DNA from: an uncultured Bacilli bacterium
GTDB taxonomy: Bacteria; Bacillota_I; Bacilli_A; RF39; UBA660
Assembly (NCBI GenBank): GCA_910577075.1
Contig: CAJTKV010000005.1
Span: forward strand, 1-64,000
Length of the DNA stretch: 64,000 nt
Direction: 5' to 3'
The position numbers were made by a program, and so were the translations under genes. Below, piece by piece: positions 42,551 through 50,608 of the stretch (the stretch's first letter is position 1; every line of letters starts with the position of its first letter). The notes under the pieces were generated by a model that saw only the letters and a program-made list of their open reading frames with translations, did not search any database and was not told where the DNA came from.

Positions 42551-43387
42551 ACTTAACCAATCTACTATTAGATTAGCAACATCTTCTTCATGATGATTAT
42601 ATGTATGTCCTGAATCTTTGATAAAAGATACTTCAAAATCTGGGCAATTGATAGCTTTTTCTTTTAGCAATTCAATCTTAGAATATGGGCCAGTTTCATT
42701 GCTACCGGAAAATGCTAGAGTTTTTACTTTTATGCTATTAAATTGTTCAAAATTTTGGGGATTTCTCTCAATAGGAATATTATCTATATTATTGCCTTCT
42801 AAATAGAAGTTCAAGAAATTTTCGGAACTTGTATAACTATATCCATCTAATAGCTCGTTCAATAATTTTTTCGGATTGCCATTATTGACATTTGCTTGAG
42901 CCTCTTTGACTAAATCTTCATATGTTGGCTCCTCTAGCAGGGTTAAACCAACCATATCAGGAGGAGAGGCAAGAATTAAGCCATTTATATGAGGATTCTT
43001 TTTATAGATATAGTATATAACTTTGTTACAACCTAAACTGTGTCCCATTAAGATTACTTTCTCATATCCTAGTTCATAGGCTTTATTTAACCAAAGATCG
43101 ACATCATACAAGCTCTCTTCAAATATTTCAAAAGTTGCACCACAGCGTTTTAAGTCATCTTCCTTTGTTATAATGTCGTTTATATGACCATACCCACGAT
43201 TATGTCCGTAGATAAAACCAATATTATTTTCATTAAATATACGTCCCCATATGTGAGCAAAATAGTTTTCTAAAACATTTCCGCCTTGACCATGAATAAA
43301 GACAATACAAGTACCTTTAGAGATAGTTTCCCAGTGAAAGGCACTTAATCTTAATCCATCACTGGTATAATCATAAATTTGTTCCAT
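42539..43387 (-). CDS. Alpha/beta hydrolase
   Basis: Serine hydrolase of 282 residues, cytoplasmic (no signal peptide). The oxyanion region is FIHGQGGNV, the nucleophile elbow GHSLG (in ILMGHSLGCNKVIYYI) and the C-terminal catalytic His is in KDSGHTYNHHEED. The acid residue probably lies near FSGSNETGPYSKIE but cannot be fixed by eye. Substrate unknown; it may be an esterase or lysophospholipase-like enzyme. RBS AAAGGGTGAT. Monocistronic. Confidence 0.87.
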   Translation of the reverse strand: MEQIYDYTSDGLRLSAFHWETISKGTCIVFIHGQGGNVLENYFAHIWGRIFNENNIGFIYGHNRGYGHINDIITKEDDLKRCGATFEIFEESLYDVDLWLNKAYELGYEKVILMGHSLGCNKVIYYIYKKNPHINGLILASPPDMVGLTLLEEPTYEDLVKEAQANVNNGNPKKLLNELLDGYSYTSSENFLNFYLEGNNIDNIPIERNPQNFEQFNSIKVKTLAFSGSNETGPYSKIELLKEKAINCPDFEVSFIKDSGHTYNHHEEDVANLIVDWLSKNN

Positions 43388-43446
43388 AAAATCACCCTTT
43401 ATATGTATAGATTATAACATATGTTTTTGAACAATTATCTATTTTC

Positions 43447-44139
43447 TTATTTAACTTTAGTAAAATCAATTTTTACAGTAACATCATAGGCATCTGAACA
43501 TTCCTTTTTGGAAAGACCTGTCTCTTGCATTAAAAATTTTATAGCCTCTTCTTTGCTGGGAAATTTAGATATTTCTTCTTTTAGTTCAGACATTCTTTGC
43601 ACTGATAATCTAAAGTCGTTAATGGAAATCTTAGACTCTTTTCCATAAGCGTGTGTTTCGATATAGCGCATCATTTGATTATATAAAGCAATATAGAAAA
43701 TACAGGCAAGAAGACCGGCGATGGTACATATCAAATATAAATCTACTTTTTGATAGTTTAAAGCAACTATTAAGACAATCCAAGAAATAAAGCTTAGTAT
43801 TATTTTAGATAGATGTTCTTTTTTCCATTTACTTTTAAAATAGTTTATCTTATCTTTCAAAGTAAATATACTATTTTCTAAGGCACTAAATAGATTATTA
43901 TCGGCAACTTCTTTAAATGCAGCATCGGGTAATCTTTCTCCAGCAAAAAACTCATTAAGGGTTATATCTAATATGCGACATATTTCTCTATAAAGAGAAA
44001 CATCAGGTAGACAAACACCATTTTCCCATTTAGAGACTGACTTATCTGTAACTCCTAACATATTTGCTAGCTCTAGTTGTGTTATTTTTTTAGCTTTACG
44101 ACATTCGGCAATTAATTTGCCAATTTTTTCTTGATTCAT
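43447..44139 (-). CDS. XRE-family regulator with membrane helices
   Basis: 230 residues: an N-terminal Cro/CI helix-turn-helix (about 5-60, KITQLELANMLGVTDKSVSKWENGVCLPD), a linker, two membrane helices (about 112-155, IILSFISWIVLIVALNY and LICTIAGLLACIFYIALY) and a C-terminal helical cytoplasmic tail that ends TGLSKKECSDAYDVTVKIDF. Such membrane-tethered XRE proteins regulate their own or neighbouring genes. RBS CGAGGAG. No target can be read from this window. Confidence 0.88.
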   Translation of the reverse strand: MNQEKIGKLIAECRKAKKITQLELANMLGVTDKSVSKWENGVCLPDVSLYREICRILDITLNEFFAGERLPDAAFKEVADNNLFSALENSIFTLKDKINYFKSKWKKEHLSKIILSFISWIVLIVALNYQKVDLYLICTIAGLLACIFYIALYNQMMRYIETHAYGKESKISINDFRLSVQRMSELKEEISKFPSKEEAIKFLMQETGLSKKECSDAYDVTVKIDFTKVK

Positions 44140-44291
44140 AATATCTCTCCTCGTAAAGTATAATACAATATTTCATAAATTTCTAACACCCCTTGAAAGT
44201 AGAGTTACGCAAATATAATTGTATGTTTATTAGTATTCTAGTATTTATCTTTTGATATATTCCATTACTTTTAATATACTGATGACTGTAC
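44140..44291. other. 152-bp spacer without a gene
   Basis: AT-rich spacer between two minus-strand genes. A TATTAT/TATACT stretch near 44157-44167 could be a -10 for the XRE gene, but no good -35 is seen. No terminator is evident after the flavodoxin gene. Confidence 0.3.
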
Positions 44292-44960
44292 TTATTTCAA
44301 ACCATTAGTCCAAGTTTTAATATCAGAACTTGACGCTCCAGAACTAAAACGATGTCCTGACACCCAATTTCCACCTTTTGCCTCTTGTTTTAGTAAATCA
44401 CCACTTTGTCCTAGACCGCTTGAAGCAGAAGTGCAGAAAGGAATGACTGTTTTACCATTGAAATCATTAGCTTTAACGAATGTATCTACTGGCCATGCGG
44501 CAATACCCCACCAGATTGGATAACCAATTAAAACAGTATCATAACTATCCCAAGTATCTACTTTGGTATTTTTTAATTTTATATCTCTTAGAGATTCATC
44601 TTCGTGTTCTTTTGTTACTCTTGAATTATTGTCAGTCCAATCTAAATCGGATGAAGTATAAGGATTGATCGGCTCTATTTCAAAAAGTTCGGCATTTAAA
44701 TTATCTGCAACTTGTTCAGCAACCTTTTTAGTTGAACCAGATGCTGAAAAGTATACTACAAGAGTTTTTCCATTAGATGGTTTTGTTATATCATCTTGTC
44801 TCTTATCAATATCTTCTGTAGGTTCGATTACAGTTGGATTTGTAGGAGTATTATTTTCTTTTTCTTGTGGTTCGTTATTATTGCTCACTAAAAAATATCC
44901 TAGAATTCCTACTACGGCAATTATAATAACTGCGACAATTCCTATAATTACTTTTTTCAT
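44292..44960 (-). CDS. Membrane-anchored flavodoxin-like protein
   Basis: FMN-binding electron carrier or quinone reductase of 222 residues. It has an N-terminal membrane helix (VIIGIVAVIIIAVVGILGYFLV) and an Asn/Pro/Thr-rich linker, then a flavodoxin fold from about residue 67: phosphate loop YFSASGSTKKVAEQVA, the flavin loop GYPIWWGIAAWPV and VIPFCTSASSGLGQSG. This is the Flavodoxin_4 type often paired with aldo/keto reductases. It starts 11 bp after the aldo/keto reductase gene with RBS AAGGTGA, so the two form an operon. The anchor predicts the flavin domain outside the membrane. Confidence 0.88.
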   Translation of the reverse strand: MKKVIIGIVAVIIIAVVGILGYFLVSNNNEPQEKENNTPTNPTVIEPTEDIDKRQDDITKPSNGKTLVVYFSASGSTKKVAEQVADNLNAELFEIEPINPYTSSDLDWTDNNSRVTKEHEDESLRDIKLKNTKVDTWDSYDTVLIGYPIWWGIAAWPVDTFVKANDFNGKTVIPFCTSASSGLGQSGDLLKQEAKGGNWVSGHRFSSGASSSDIKTWTNGLK

Positions 44961-44971
44961 TCTAATTCACC

Positions 44972-45862
44972 TTACCAATTCTTATTGTCCTTACGGCAAT
45001 CCTCATTTGTTCTTCTTTCCTTAACAATGTTGTCAAACAATTCAACCATAGTTGGATCTTGGTGATTAAAGAATAAACTATCACTTGTATTTAATTTATT
45101 GATTTCTTTCATATCTTCATCAGTTAGTCTAAAATCAAATACATTAAAGTTTTGTTCCATTCTTTCCACATGAGTAGATTTACAAGCAATGATAACACCT
45201 CTTTGAATTATCCATCTTAAAATTACTTGTGCAGAACTCTTATCATATTTTTTACCAATATTAACAAGCGTTTCATTTTCAAAAAGTCCATTTCTTCCTT
45301 CTCCAAATGGAGCCCATGCTTCAATATGTACTCCATACTTTTCCATATTTTCTTGTGCTTTAAATTGGGCATTAATTGGATTTGTTTCTACTTGATTTAC
45401 TGCTGGAATTACTTTTCTATCAAATAAACAAATGTCAGTTAGTCTATCTGGATAAAAGTTAGATACTCCAATTGCTTTGATTTTTCCTTCTTCATATAAA
45501 TCTTCCAAAGCTCTATATGCTCCATAGTAATCACTAAATGGTTGATGAAGTAATACTAGATCAATATAATCAACCTTTAACTTCTTTAATGATTCTTCTA
45601 CAGATTTCTTACAATTTTCATAACCATAATTATCAATCCATACCTTAGTTGTAATAAATAGTTCTTCTCTTGGTACTCCACATTCAGAAATTGCCTCTAC
45701 AACTTCTGCCTCATTAAAATAACTTTGTGCTGTATCAATGCTTCTATATCCCACCTTAATAGCATCTAACACACATCTTTTTGTTTCTTCCTTAGGTATT
45801 TGATAAACTCCAAATCCTAAAATTGGCATTTCTATACCATTGTTCAATTTTACATATTCCAT
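44972..45862 (-). CDS. Aldo/keto reductase
   Basis: NADPH-dependent carbonyl reductase with a TIM barrel; 296 residues. It has FGVYQIPKEE, YRSIDTAQSYFNEAEV (catalytic Asp and Tyr), TTKVW (catalytic Lys), VLLHQP (His), AIGVSNF and the C-terminal cofactor loop (ACKSTHVERMEQNFNVFDF). It resembles the AKR5-type 2,5-diketogluconate reductases of bacteria. Its promoter (45908-45938) has a 19-bp spacer and a palindrome, so it is most likely activated by the divergent MerR-type regulator. RBS GGAAAGGATG. Confidence 0.95.
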   Translation of the reverse strand: MEYVKLNNGIEMPILGFGVYQIPKEETKRCVLDAIKVGYRSIDTAQSYFNEAEVVEAISECGVPREELFITTKVWIDNYGYENCKKSVEESLKKLKVDYIDLVLLHQPFSDYYGAYRALEDLYEEGKIKAIGVSNFYPDRLTDICLFDRKVIPAVNQVETNPINAQFKAQENMEKYGVHIEAWAPFGEGRNGLFENETLVNIGKKYDKSSAQVILRWIIQRGVIIACKSTHVERMEQNFNVFDFRLTDEDMKEINKLNTSDSLFFNHQDPTMVELFDNIVKERRTNEDCRKDNKNW

Positions 45863-45907
45863 ATTCTCATCCTTTCCAAATTGACAATAATTTCAATTTA
45901 CACTATA

Positions 45908-45938
45908 ATTATAAATGTCGTGAGTTACACTCGGTCAA
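45908..45938 (-). promoter_or_regulatory. MerR-type promoter of the aldo/keto reductase operon
   Basis: On the minus strand TTGACC (45938-45933), 19-bp spacer containing the palindrome GAGT-GTA-ACTC, then TATAAT (45913-45908). The stretched 19-bp spacer with an internal dyad is the hallmark of promoters twisted into activity by MerR-family proteins. Confidence 0.75.
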
Positions 45939-45968
45939 TATTTTTTTGTTATTTTGTTAAAATTTTTG

Positions 45969-45999
45969 TTGACTGTGTGTAACTCCCTTGTTTTAGAAT
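45969..45999 (+). promoter_or_regulatory. MerR-type promoter of the regulator gene
   Basis: TTGACT, 19-bp spacer that begins GTGTGTAACTC (the same motif as in the divergent promoter), TAGAAT (45994-45999). Suggests autoregulation. Confidence 0.65.
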
Positions 46000-46021
46000 G
46001 ATCTTAGTGGTGAAATTAAAG

Positions 46022-46447
46022 ATGACAAAAACTGATAAATTATATTCAATGAAAGAAACTTGTGAAATGACGGGACTTACATATGATGCATTAAAGTTTT
46101 ATTGTAATGAGGGGTTAATTCCAAATGTAAAAAGAAATAAGAGCAACTATCGGGTATTCGATGAGAATGATATTAATTGGATTAAAAGTTTATCTTGTCT
46201 AAAAAATTGTGGTATGAGTATTGTTGAAATGAAAGAATATCTTGATTTATGCTTAAAAGGAGAACCATCAATACCAGAAAGGAAAGTTATTTTGGATGCT
46301 AAACTTCGTGAGTTAGAACATAAAAAGCAAGAAATTCAAGATAGTATTGATTATATCCATTGGAAACAACAATTTTATAATGATGTATTATCTGGAAAAA
46401 CAAAATATTTCAGTTATTTAATTCCAACAGAAAATGATGACAAGTAA
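46022..46447 (+). CDS. MerR-family transcriptional regulator
   Basis: 141 residues: an N-terminal winged helix (YSMKETCEMTGLTYDALKFYCNEGLIPNVKRNKSNYRVFDENDINWI) and a C-terminal dimerisation coiled coil (LRELEHKKQEIQDSIDYIHWKQQFY) of the AdhR/YfmP-like class usually found next to oxidoreductases. The ATG at 46022 is chosen because an upstream extension would lie inside the promoter. Its own promoter and the divergent aldo/keto reductase promoter share the operator motif, so it should control both. The effector is unknown; reactive aldehydes are a guess by analogy. Confidence 0.92.
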   Translation: MTKTDKLYSMKETCEMTGLTYDALKFYCNEGLIPNVKRNKSNYRVFDENDINWIKSLSCLKNCGMSIVEMKEYLDLCLKGEPSIPERKVILDAKLRELEHKKQEIQDSIDYIHWKQQFYNDVLSGKTKYFSYLIPTENDDK

Positions 46448-46460
46448 GTCATCATTTTTA
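46431..46460 (+). terminator. Terminator of the MerR gene
   Basis: AAAATGATGAC, 6-base loop with the stop codon, GTCATCATTTTT. Confidence 0.8.
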
Positions 46461-46469
46461 TATTAAAAA

Positions 46470-46580
46470 TTATTGCTTTTTTGATTTTTCTTCTTTTTTC
46501 TTTTTGCTCCACCAAGTACCAGTAAGTGTACAGCCTCCACCAATAAATATAAATAGTATCATAAATATCCAAAATTCCAT
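46470..46580 (-). CDS. 36-residue membrane peptide
   Basis: Short ORF with a perfect AGGAGG seven bases before ATG. The product is MEFWIFMILFIFIGGGCTLTGTWW followed by a Lys/Glu-rich tail (SKKKKEEKSKKQ): one membrane helix with a highly basic cytoplasmic end. No family recognised. It lies 26 bp downstream of the XRE membrane regulator gene in the same direction and may be its partner or target. Confidence 0.6.
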   Translation of the reverse strand: MEFWIFMILFIFIGGGCTLTGTWWSKKKKEEKSKKQ

Positions 46581-46606
46581 ATTCTACCTCCTAAAATCTT
46601 TTTTTA

Positions 46607-47188
46607 CTATAATTTTTTCATTATGAATATTTCAATTATAAAAATAATAAATGTTATTAAACCTGTCAAAATTGCTAACAATATTTTTTGATAATTTCTT
46701 TTTCCAATTTCTTGTTGTACTTCTTCATAAGATAATGATTTATTTTCCATAAAAGCAATAATCTCTTTAAAGGTTTGAATATCATTCTTCTTTTTAAATT
46801 TCTCAATGACTATTGCTGTTACAAATGTTATTACAAAAAATAATGTCCAAATAATAACTCCAATGTATCCATCTAAGGTAAATAATGGATATGCACTAAA
46901 CATAACAATTAACATTTCTACTATGAAAATATAACTCATTATATTAAAATTTTGTGTTTTTTCTTTACTTACTTTATTTCTCATCTCCTCTATATCGCCT
47001 TTTATAAAATCATCTAGAGTTACATGAAAAATGTTAGATAACATAGTTAAACTTTTTATATCAGGATAACTTTTATTTGTTTCCCAATTAGATATTGTTT
47101 GCCTTGAAACACATACTTTCAATGCTAATTCATCTTGTGAAATATTTTGCTTTTCTCTGTATTTTTTAATTCTTGCTCCAACATTCAT
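46607..47188 (-). CDS. XRE-family regulator with two membrane helices
   Basis: 193 residues: a helix-turn-helix (about 5-60, RIKKYREKQNISQDELALKVCVSRQTISNWETNKSYPDIKSL) typical of the YvaO/SinR-like class, two central membrane helices (about 88-125) and a further C-terminal helix (ILLAILTGLITFIIFIIEIFIM). The start MNVGARIKK follows TTGGAGG; the longer open frame is not supported. It probably senses a membrane signal. The 36-residue membrane peptide follows it. Confidence 0.88.
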   Translation of the reverse strand: MNVGARIKKYREKQNISQDELALKVCVSRQTISNWETNKSYPDIKSLTMLSNIFHVTLDDFIKGDIEEMRNKVSKEKTQNFNIMSYIFIVEMLIVMFSAYPLFTLDGYIGVIIWTLFFVITFVTAIVIEKFKKKNDIQTFKEIIAFMENKSLSYEEVQQEIGKRNYQKILLAILTGLITFIIFIIEIFIMKKL

Positions 47189-47299
47189 TTTGCACCTCCA
47201 ATTACATTTTATATGAAAAAAATATTTTTGTCTGTCAAAAGTCTTTGACATCTAGTTATTAGTAATGAATTATAGTAAATTATTTTCCTGAATTATATC

Positions 47300-47330
47300 A
47301 AAAAAAGAGTAAATCTTAAATATTTACTCT
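47300..47330 (-). terminator. Terminator of the MATE fusion gene
   Basis: AGAGTAAAT, 7-base loop, ATTTACTCT, then a U-run on the minus strand. Confidence 0.8.
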
Positions 47331-47335
47331 AGTAG

Positions 47336-49309
47336 TTATTTTTGTCTCTTATTTTTAATAAAATCACATATTATTTGAGTTGTCTTTTCAACGCCAATTG
47401 AAGAATCAATACATAAATCATAATTATTTACATCGCCAAATTTATTATTGGAAATTAGTTTATAATAATTTGCTCTATTTCTGTCAGATTTAGTGATGTT
47501 CTTTTTTGCATCAGATTCACTATCTCCATACATTTCTATAACGCTATTAATGCGATATTCTTCTGGAGCATAAATAAATATTCTAATTATGTTTTTATTG
47601 TTTCTTAAAACGTAATCTGCTGCTCTACCAACAATTACACATGAGCCCTTTTTAGCAATCTTTTTAATTACTTTTTCTTGGGCTTCTATTGCATATTTTA
47701 CTGGTGCGGTTGTTAAATATAAGTCGTGTAAAATATTATTTTTTTGATTTAATTTAGAAATAAATTCTTTGTCTAAGCCACTGTCTTGGGCAGCAATCGC
47801 TGTTAGTTCCTTGTAGTAATATGGAACATCAAGCTTTTTAGCTACTTGTTCACCAATATATTTTCCCTTTGATCCATGCATTCTACTAATGGTGATAATA
47901 ACGCCATCTTTGCTATCCAATATCTTTACATTTTCACTATTTGTTATTGCTTCTTTTCCTAACTTATTAAAGAATAAGGCTAGTAAAACAATTGTAATGA
48001 TAATACCAGTTAAGTCTGCAATAGGTGCTGCATATAATATTCCTTCGATGCCCATATACTTTGGCAATATAATTACTAAAGGAACAAATAGCACAATATC
48101 GCGGGCAAGGGAAACGATAGATGCCTTTACTGGATTACCAACAGTTTGAAAGAAAATGCTACTGATCTTAATAGTGCAAGTAAATACTATAAAGAACAAG
48201 AAAATTCTAAATGTTTTGATTGCAAATTCCATATACAAATCAGATTCTGTACCAAACATTTTGATAATAATGCTAGGGCATAATTCAAATATAAGCATAG
48301 ATATAAGACCAACAATAACAGTTGAAATTAATGCTAGTTTGAATGTTTTCTTAACTCGTGTCATTTGTTTTGCTCCATAATTATATCCAAGTATTGGCTG
48401 AGCTCCTAAAATAATTCCTACTGCTACATTAATGACAATAGTAAATACTTTCATGCAAATTCCAATAACGGCAATTGGTATGTCTGCTCCATATTTTGAC
48501 TGTGCTCCATATTTTGCTAGCATAATATTGCATACTAAACTTATAACCACTATACTCATTTGAGTAATAAATGTCGATATTCCTAGTTTTATTACATTAC
48601 TGAATATTCCGAAATTTACTTTAAAACTAGACCAACTAAGTTTAAATGTCTTCGTCTTAGTAAAATATATTATTGAAACAATAAGTGATAGGCATTGTCC
48701 AATTACTGTTGCCCATGCAGCACCTTTAATTCCCCACTTAAATGCAAATATAAAGATTGGATCTAAAATTATATTTGTGATTGCTCCAATAAGAGTTGAT
48801 GCCATTGAAAATCCTGGACTTCCATCAGCTCTTATGACGGCATTCATTCCGTTGACCATCATATAAACCGGTATGAATATAAGAATTATTCTAAAATAAT
48901 CTTGCGCTATTGGAAGTGTTACATTACTAGCACCAAATAAGAATAATAATTTATTCATAAAAACATATCCTAAAACAACAAATAGAATACTAATAATGAA
49001 GTTAATTAAAATTCCCTTACCAATGGCAATATGAGCGTTTTTCGTGTCCTTTCTTCCTTGGCACAATGACAGATACGCAGCAGAACCATCTCCTATTGCC
49101 CAAGCAAATGCGACCGAAATAATTGTAATAGGAAATACAATGCTCGTTGCAGCATTTCCTAGAAAACCTAGTTCACTATTTCCAATAAATATTTGATTCA
49201 CAATATTATAAAGTGAACTAATTAGTAAAGATAAAATACCAGGAATAGAAAATTTAAGTAATAGTTTAGATACACTTTCTTTTCCGAGATATTTATTGTT
49301 ACTTTCCAT
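47336..49309 (-). CDS. MATE efflux transporter fused to a cytidylate-kinase-like domain
   Basis: 657 residues. The N-terminal ~455 are a MATE/MepA-type multidrug transporter with 12 helices (LLLKFSIPGILSLLISSLYNIVNQIFIG, DGSAAYLSLCQGRKDT, GMNAVIRADGSPGFSM, GAQPILGYNYGAKQ). After a short linker the last ~190 match the cytidylate-kinase-like family: ITISRMHGSKGKYIGEQVAKKLDVPYYYKELT, SCVIVGRAADYVLRNN, and an Arg/Lys-rich lid (SDAKKNITKSDRNRANYY). A classic GxxGSGKS is not seen, so kinase activity is uncertain. The start MESNNKYLG follows AAGGAGG; the frame is also open 24 codons further up, through the leader hairpin. Confidence 0.9.
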   Translation of the reverse strand: MESNNKYLGKESVSKLLLKFSIPGILSLLISSLYNIVNQIFIGNSELGFLGNAATSIVFPITIISVAFAWAIGDGSAAYLSLCQGRKDTKNAHIAIGKGILINFIISILFVVLGYVFMNKLLFLFGASNVTLPIAQDYFRIILIFIPVYMMVNGMNAVIRADGSPGFSMASTLIGAITNIILDPIFIFAFKWGIKGAAWATVIGQCLSLIVSIIYFTKTKTFKLSWSSFKVNFGIFSNVIKLGISTFITQMSIVVISLVCNIMLAKYGAQSKYGADIPIAVIGICMKVFTIVINVAVGIILGAQPILGYNYGAKQMTRVKKTFKLALISTVIVGLISMLIFELCPSIIIKMFGTESDLYMEFAIKTFRIFLFFIVFTCTIKISSIFFQTVGNPVKASIVSLARDIVLFVPLVIILPKYMGIEGILYAAPIADLTGIIITIVLLALFFNKLGKEAITNSENVKILDSKDGVIITISRMHGSKGKYIGEQVAKKLDVPYYYKELTAIAAQDSGLDKEFISKLNQKNNILHDLYLTTAPVKYAIEAQEKVIKKIAKKGSCVIVGRAADYVLRNNKNIIRIFIYAPEEYRINSVIEMYGDSESDAKKNITKSDRNRANYYKLISNNKFGDVNNYDLCIDSSIGVEKTTQIICDFIKNKRQK

Positions 49310-49326
49310 AACTTTCCTCCTTCTTA

Positions 49327-49412
49327 TCTGACCCTTATTGGGCATTAAAAAATGCGCATAAACAGTCTTGTTTATACGCATATAGCTGGATCAGACATCA
49401 ATAATTTTATCA
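49327..49412 (-). promoter_or_regulatory. Attenuator-like leader of the MATE fusion gene
   Basis: On the minus strand an extended -10 (TG-A-TAAAAT, 49412-49404) should start RNA near 49397. The leader then has TCTGATCC (49395-49388), a 12-bp hairpin ATGCGTATAAAC / GTTTATGCGCAT (49381-49352) followed by six U (an intrinsic terminator), and GGGTCAGA (49334-49327), which can pair back with TCTGATCC. The RBS follows. A terminator before the gene with enclosing alternative pairing implies regulated readthrough; the ligand or leader-peptide signal is unknown. Confidence 0.6.
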
Positions 49413-49503
49413 TATTTATATTTTTTTCGTAAGTTTTTTTATAATTTTTTTAATTATACTTTAATCTTTTATTTGCATAAGAATATCTGAGCATAAAATA
49501 AAT

Positions 49504-49532
49504 TTTACAAATACATATGATGATGATATAAT
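49504..49532 (+). promoter_or_regulatory. Promoter of the putative zincin gene
   Basis: TTTACA, 17-bp spacer, TATAAT (49527-49532), 37 bases before the ATG. Confidence 0.75.
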
Positions 49533-49568
49533 ATCTAATCAAATGATGAAAAGGGGAAAGAGACATCT

Positions 49569-50567
49569 ATGAAAAAGTTTATTGAACTTGGCAATATATT
49601 TGATTTTTATGAAAACACAATATTTGGGTATATTGTCTATGATATAGAAAGTAAAGAAGTTAAGTATTATTCTTTTTTTAATAAAGAAGATATTTATACA
49701 CCGGGTGTTTTACATGAATTTGATCCATTTAATAAAGATCCTAATTATTATGTTAATGATCATGATTTCTTTGGTAGAAAAAAGAGAACAACTATATCGC
49801 CTAGTTTACCAGAGGAATTAGTTGAATATATTAACTCAGCTATATTACTACATCGATCCTTCAATAAAAATAATAACTTACCTACAGAATATTTGGATGA
49901 AAATAAAAAGTATATATCTATTGATTATAATATGAGTTTTGGCTCTTTTCTTGATAGAAGTTTAGAACTGTTATCCTCAGCATTTTATAATGCAGGAGAT
50001 AACTCAATTAATTTTCACGTTTCTAAGCAGGATTGGTCTTCTTTACCTAAGGAAATTAAAGATAAACTTAAGTATGTAGCAAGACATGAGGTCGGGCATA
50101 TGAAAGTTACTAATTATACATTAGATGAAAGTAATAGCAAGTTACTTGTTCAGACGGGATTCAATCACGATTCAATGGATGTAAAATTATTTAAAACAGA
50201 TGATGGAGATGCCGTTTATGTTTTAGGCGAAATTGATTATAATAAGGACAAAGAAATTGAGATTGGCTTGGAAGAAATTGCCAATGACTTCGATTGCCTT
50301 GTGGCTTCAAATGGAGATTTTCCAGTAAGTTATACAGAAATAGGTCGAGATTTGAATCGTTTATTTGGAGGAAAGTTATTAGAATTTAGATATAATGCAA
50401 CTGTTGATGATTTAGTGGCATATCTAAGAGAGATAATTCCAAGTGAAGATATGGCTTACGAACTATTAGATACATTAACTCATGTCATATATATTGATGA
50501 AAGAGAGAAGTATGAACAAAAGGCCTTATCAATGATGAAAACTTATGAAAAAGAATTAGCAAAATAA
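49569..50567 (+). CDS. Uncharacterised protein with HExxH motif (putative zinc metallopeptidase)
   Basis: 332-residue soluble protein with no signal peptide or membrane helix. Its one recognisable motif is VARHEVGHMKV, an HExxH zinc site (His173, Glu174, His177) in a helix. A conserved-looking acidic helix, IGLEEIANDFDCL (Glu235/Glu236), about 60 residues later could give the third ligand, as in gluzincins. The remainder is unrecognised. It has its own promoter and a terminator. Intracellular peptidase activity is inference from the motif. Confidence 0.7.
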   Translation: MKKFIELGNIFDFYENTIFGYIVYDIESKEVKYYSFFNKEDIYTPGVLHEFDPFNKDPNYYVNDHDFFGRKKRTTISPSLPEELVEYINSAILLHRSFNKNNNLPTEYLDENKKYISIDYNMSFGSFLDRSLELLSSAFYNAGDNSINFHVSKQDWSSLPKEIKDKLKYVARHEVGHMKVTNYTLDESNSKLLVQTGFNHDSMDVKLFKTDDGDAVYVLGEIDYNKDKEIEIGLEEIANDFDCLVASNGDFPVSYTEIGRDLNRLFGGKLLEFRYNATVDDLVAYLREIIPSEDMAYELLDTLTHVIYIDEREKYEQKALSMMKTYEKELAK

Positions 50568-50579
50568 TATTGCAAAAAA

Positions 50580-50608
50580 AGAAGACCATTTATATTTGGT
50601 CTTTTTTT
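50580..50608. terminator. Bidirectional terminator between the zincin and membrane MerR genes
   Basis: AGACCA, loop, TGGTCT, with an A-run before and T-run after; the two genes converge on it. Confidence 0.8.

Noticed and set aside
49310..49381. Starting the MATE fusion at ATG 49381
   Set aside because: The ATG lies in the terminator hairpin and lacks an RBS, while ATG 49309 has AAGGAGG at the right distance and yields the usual MATE N-terminus.
49327..49395. Firm assignment of the MATE leader as a guanidine-IV riboswitch
   Set aside because: Gene context fits, but I cannot verify the conserved sequence of that class by eye; kept as an unassigned attenuator.
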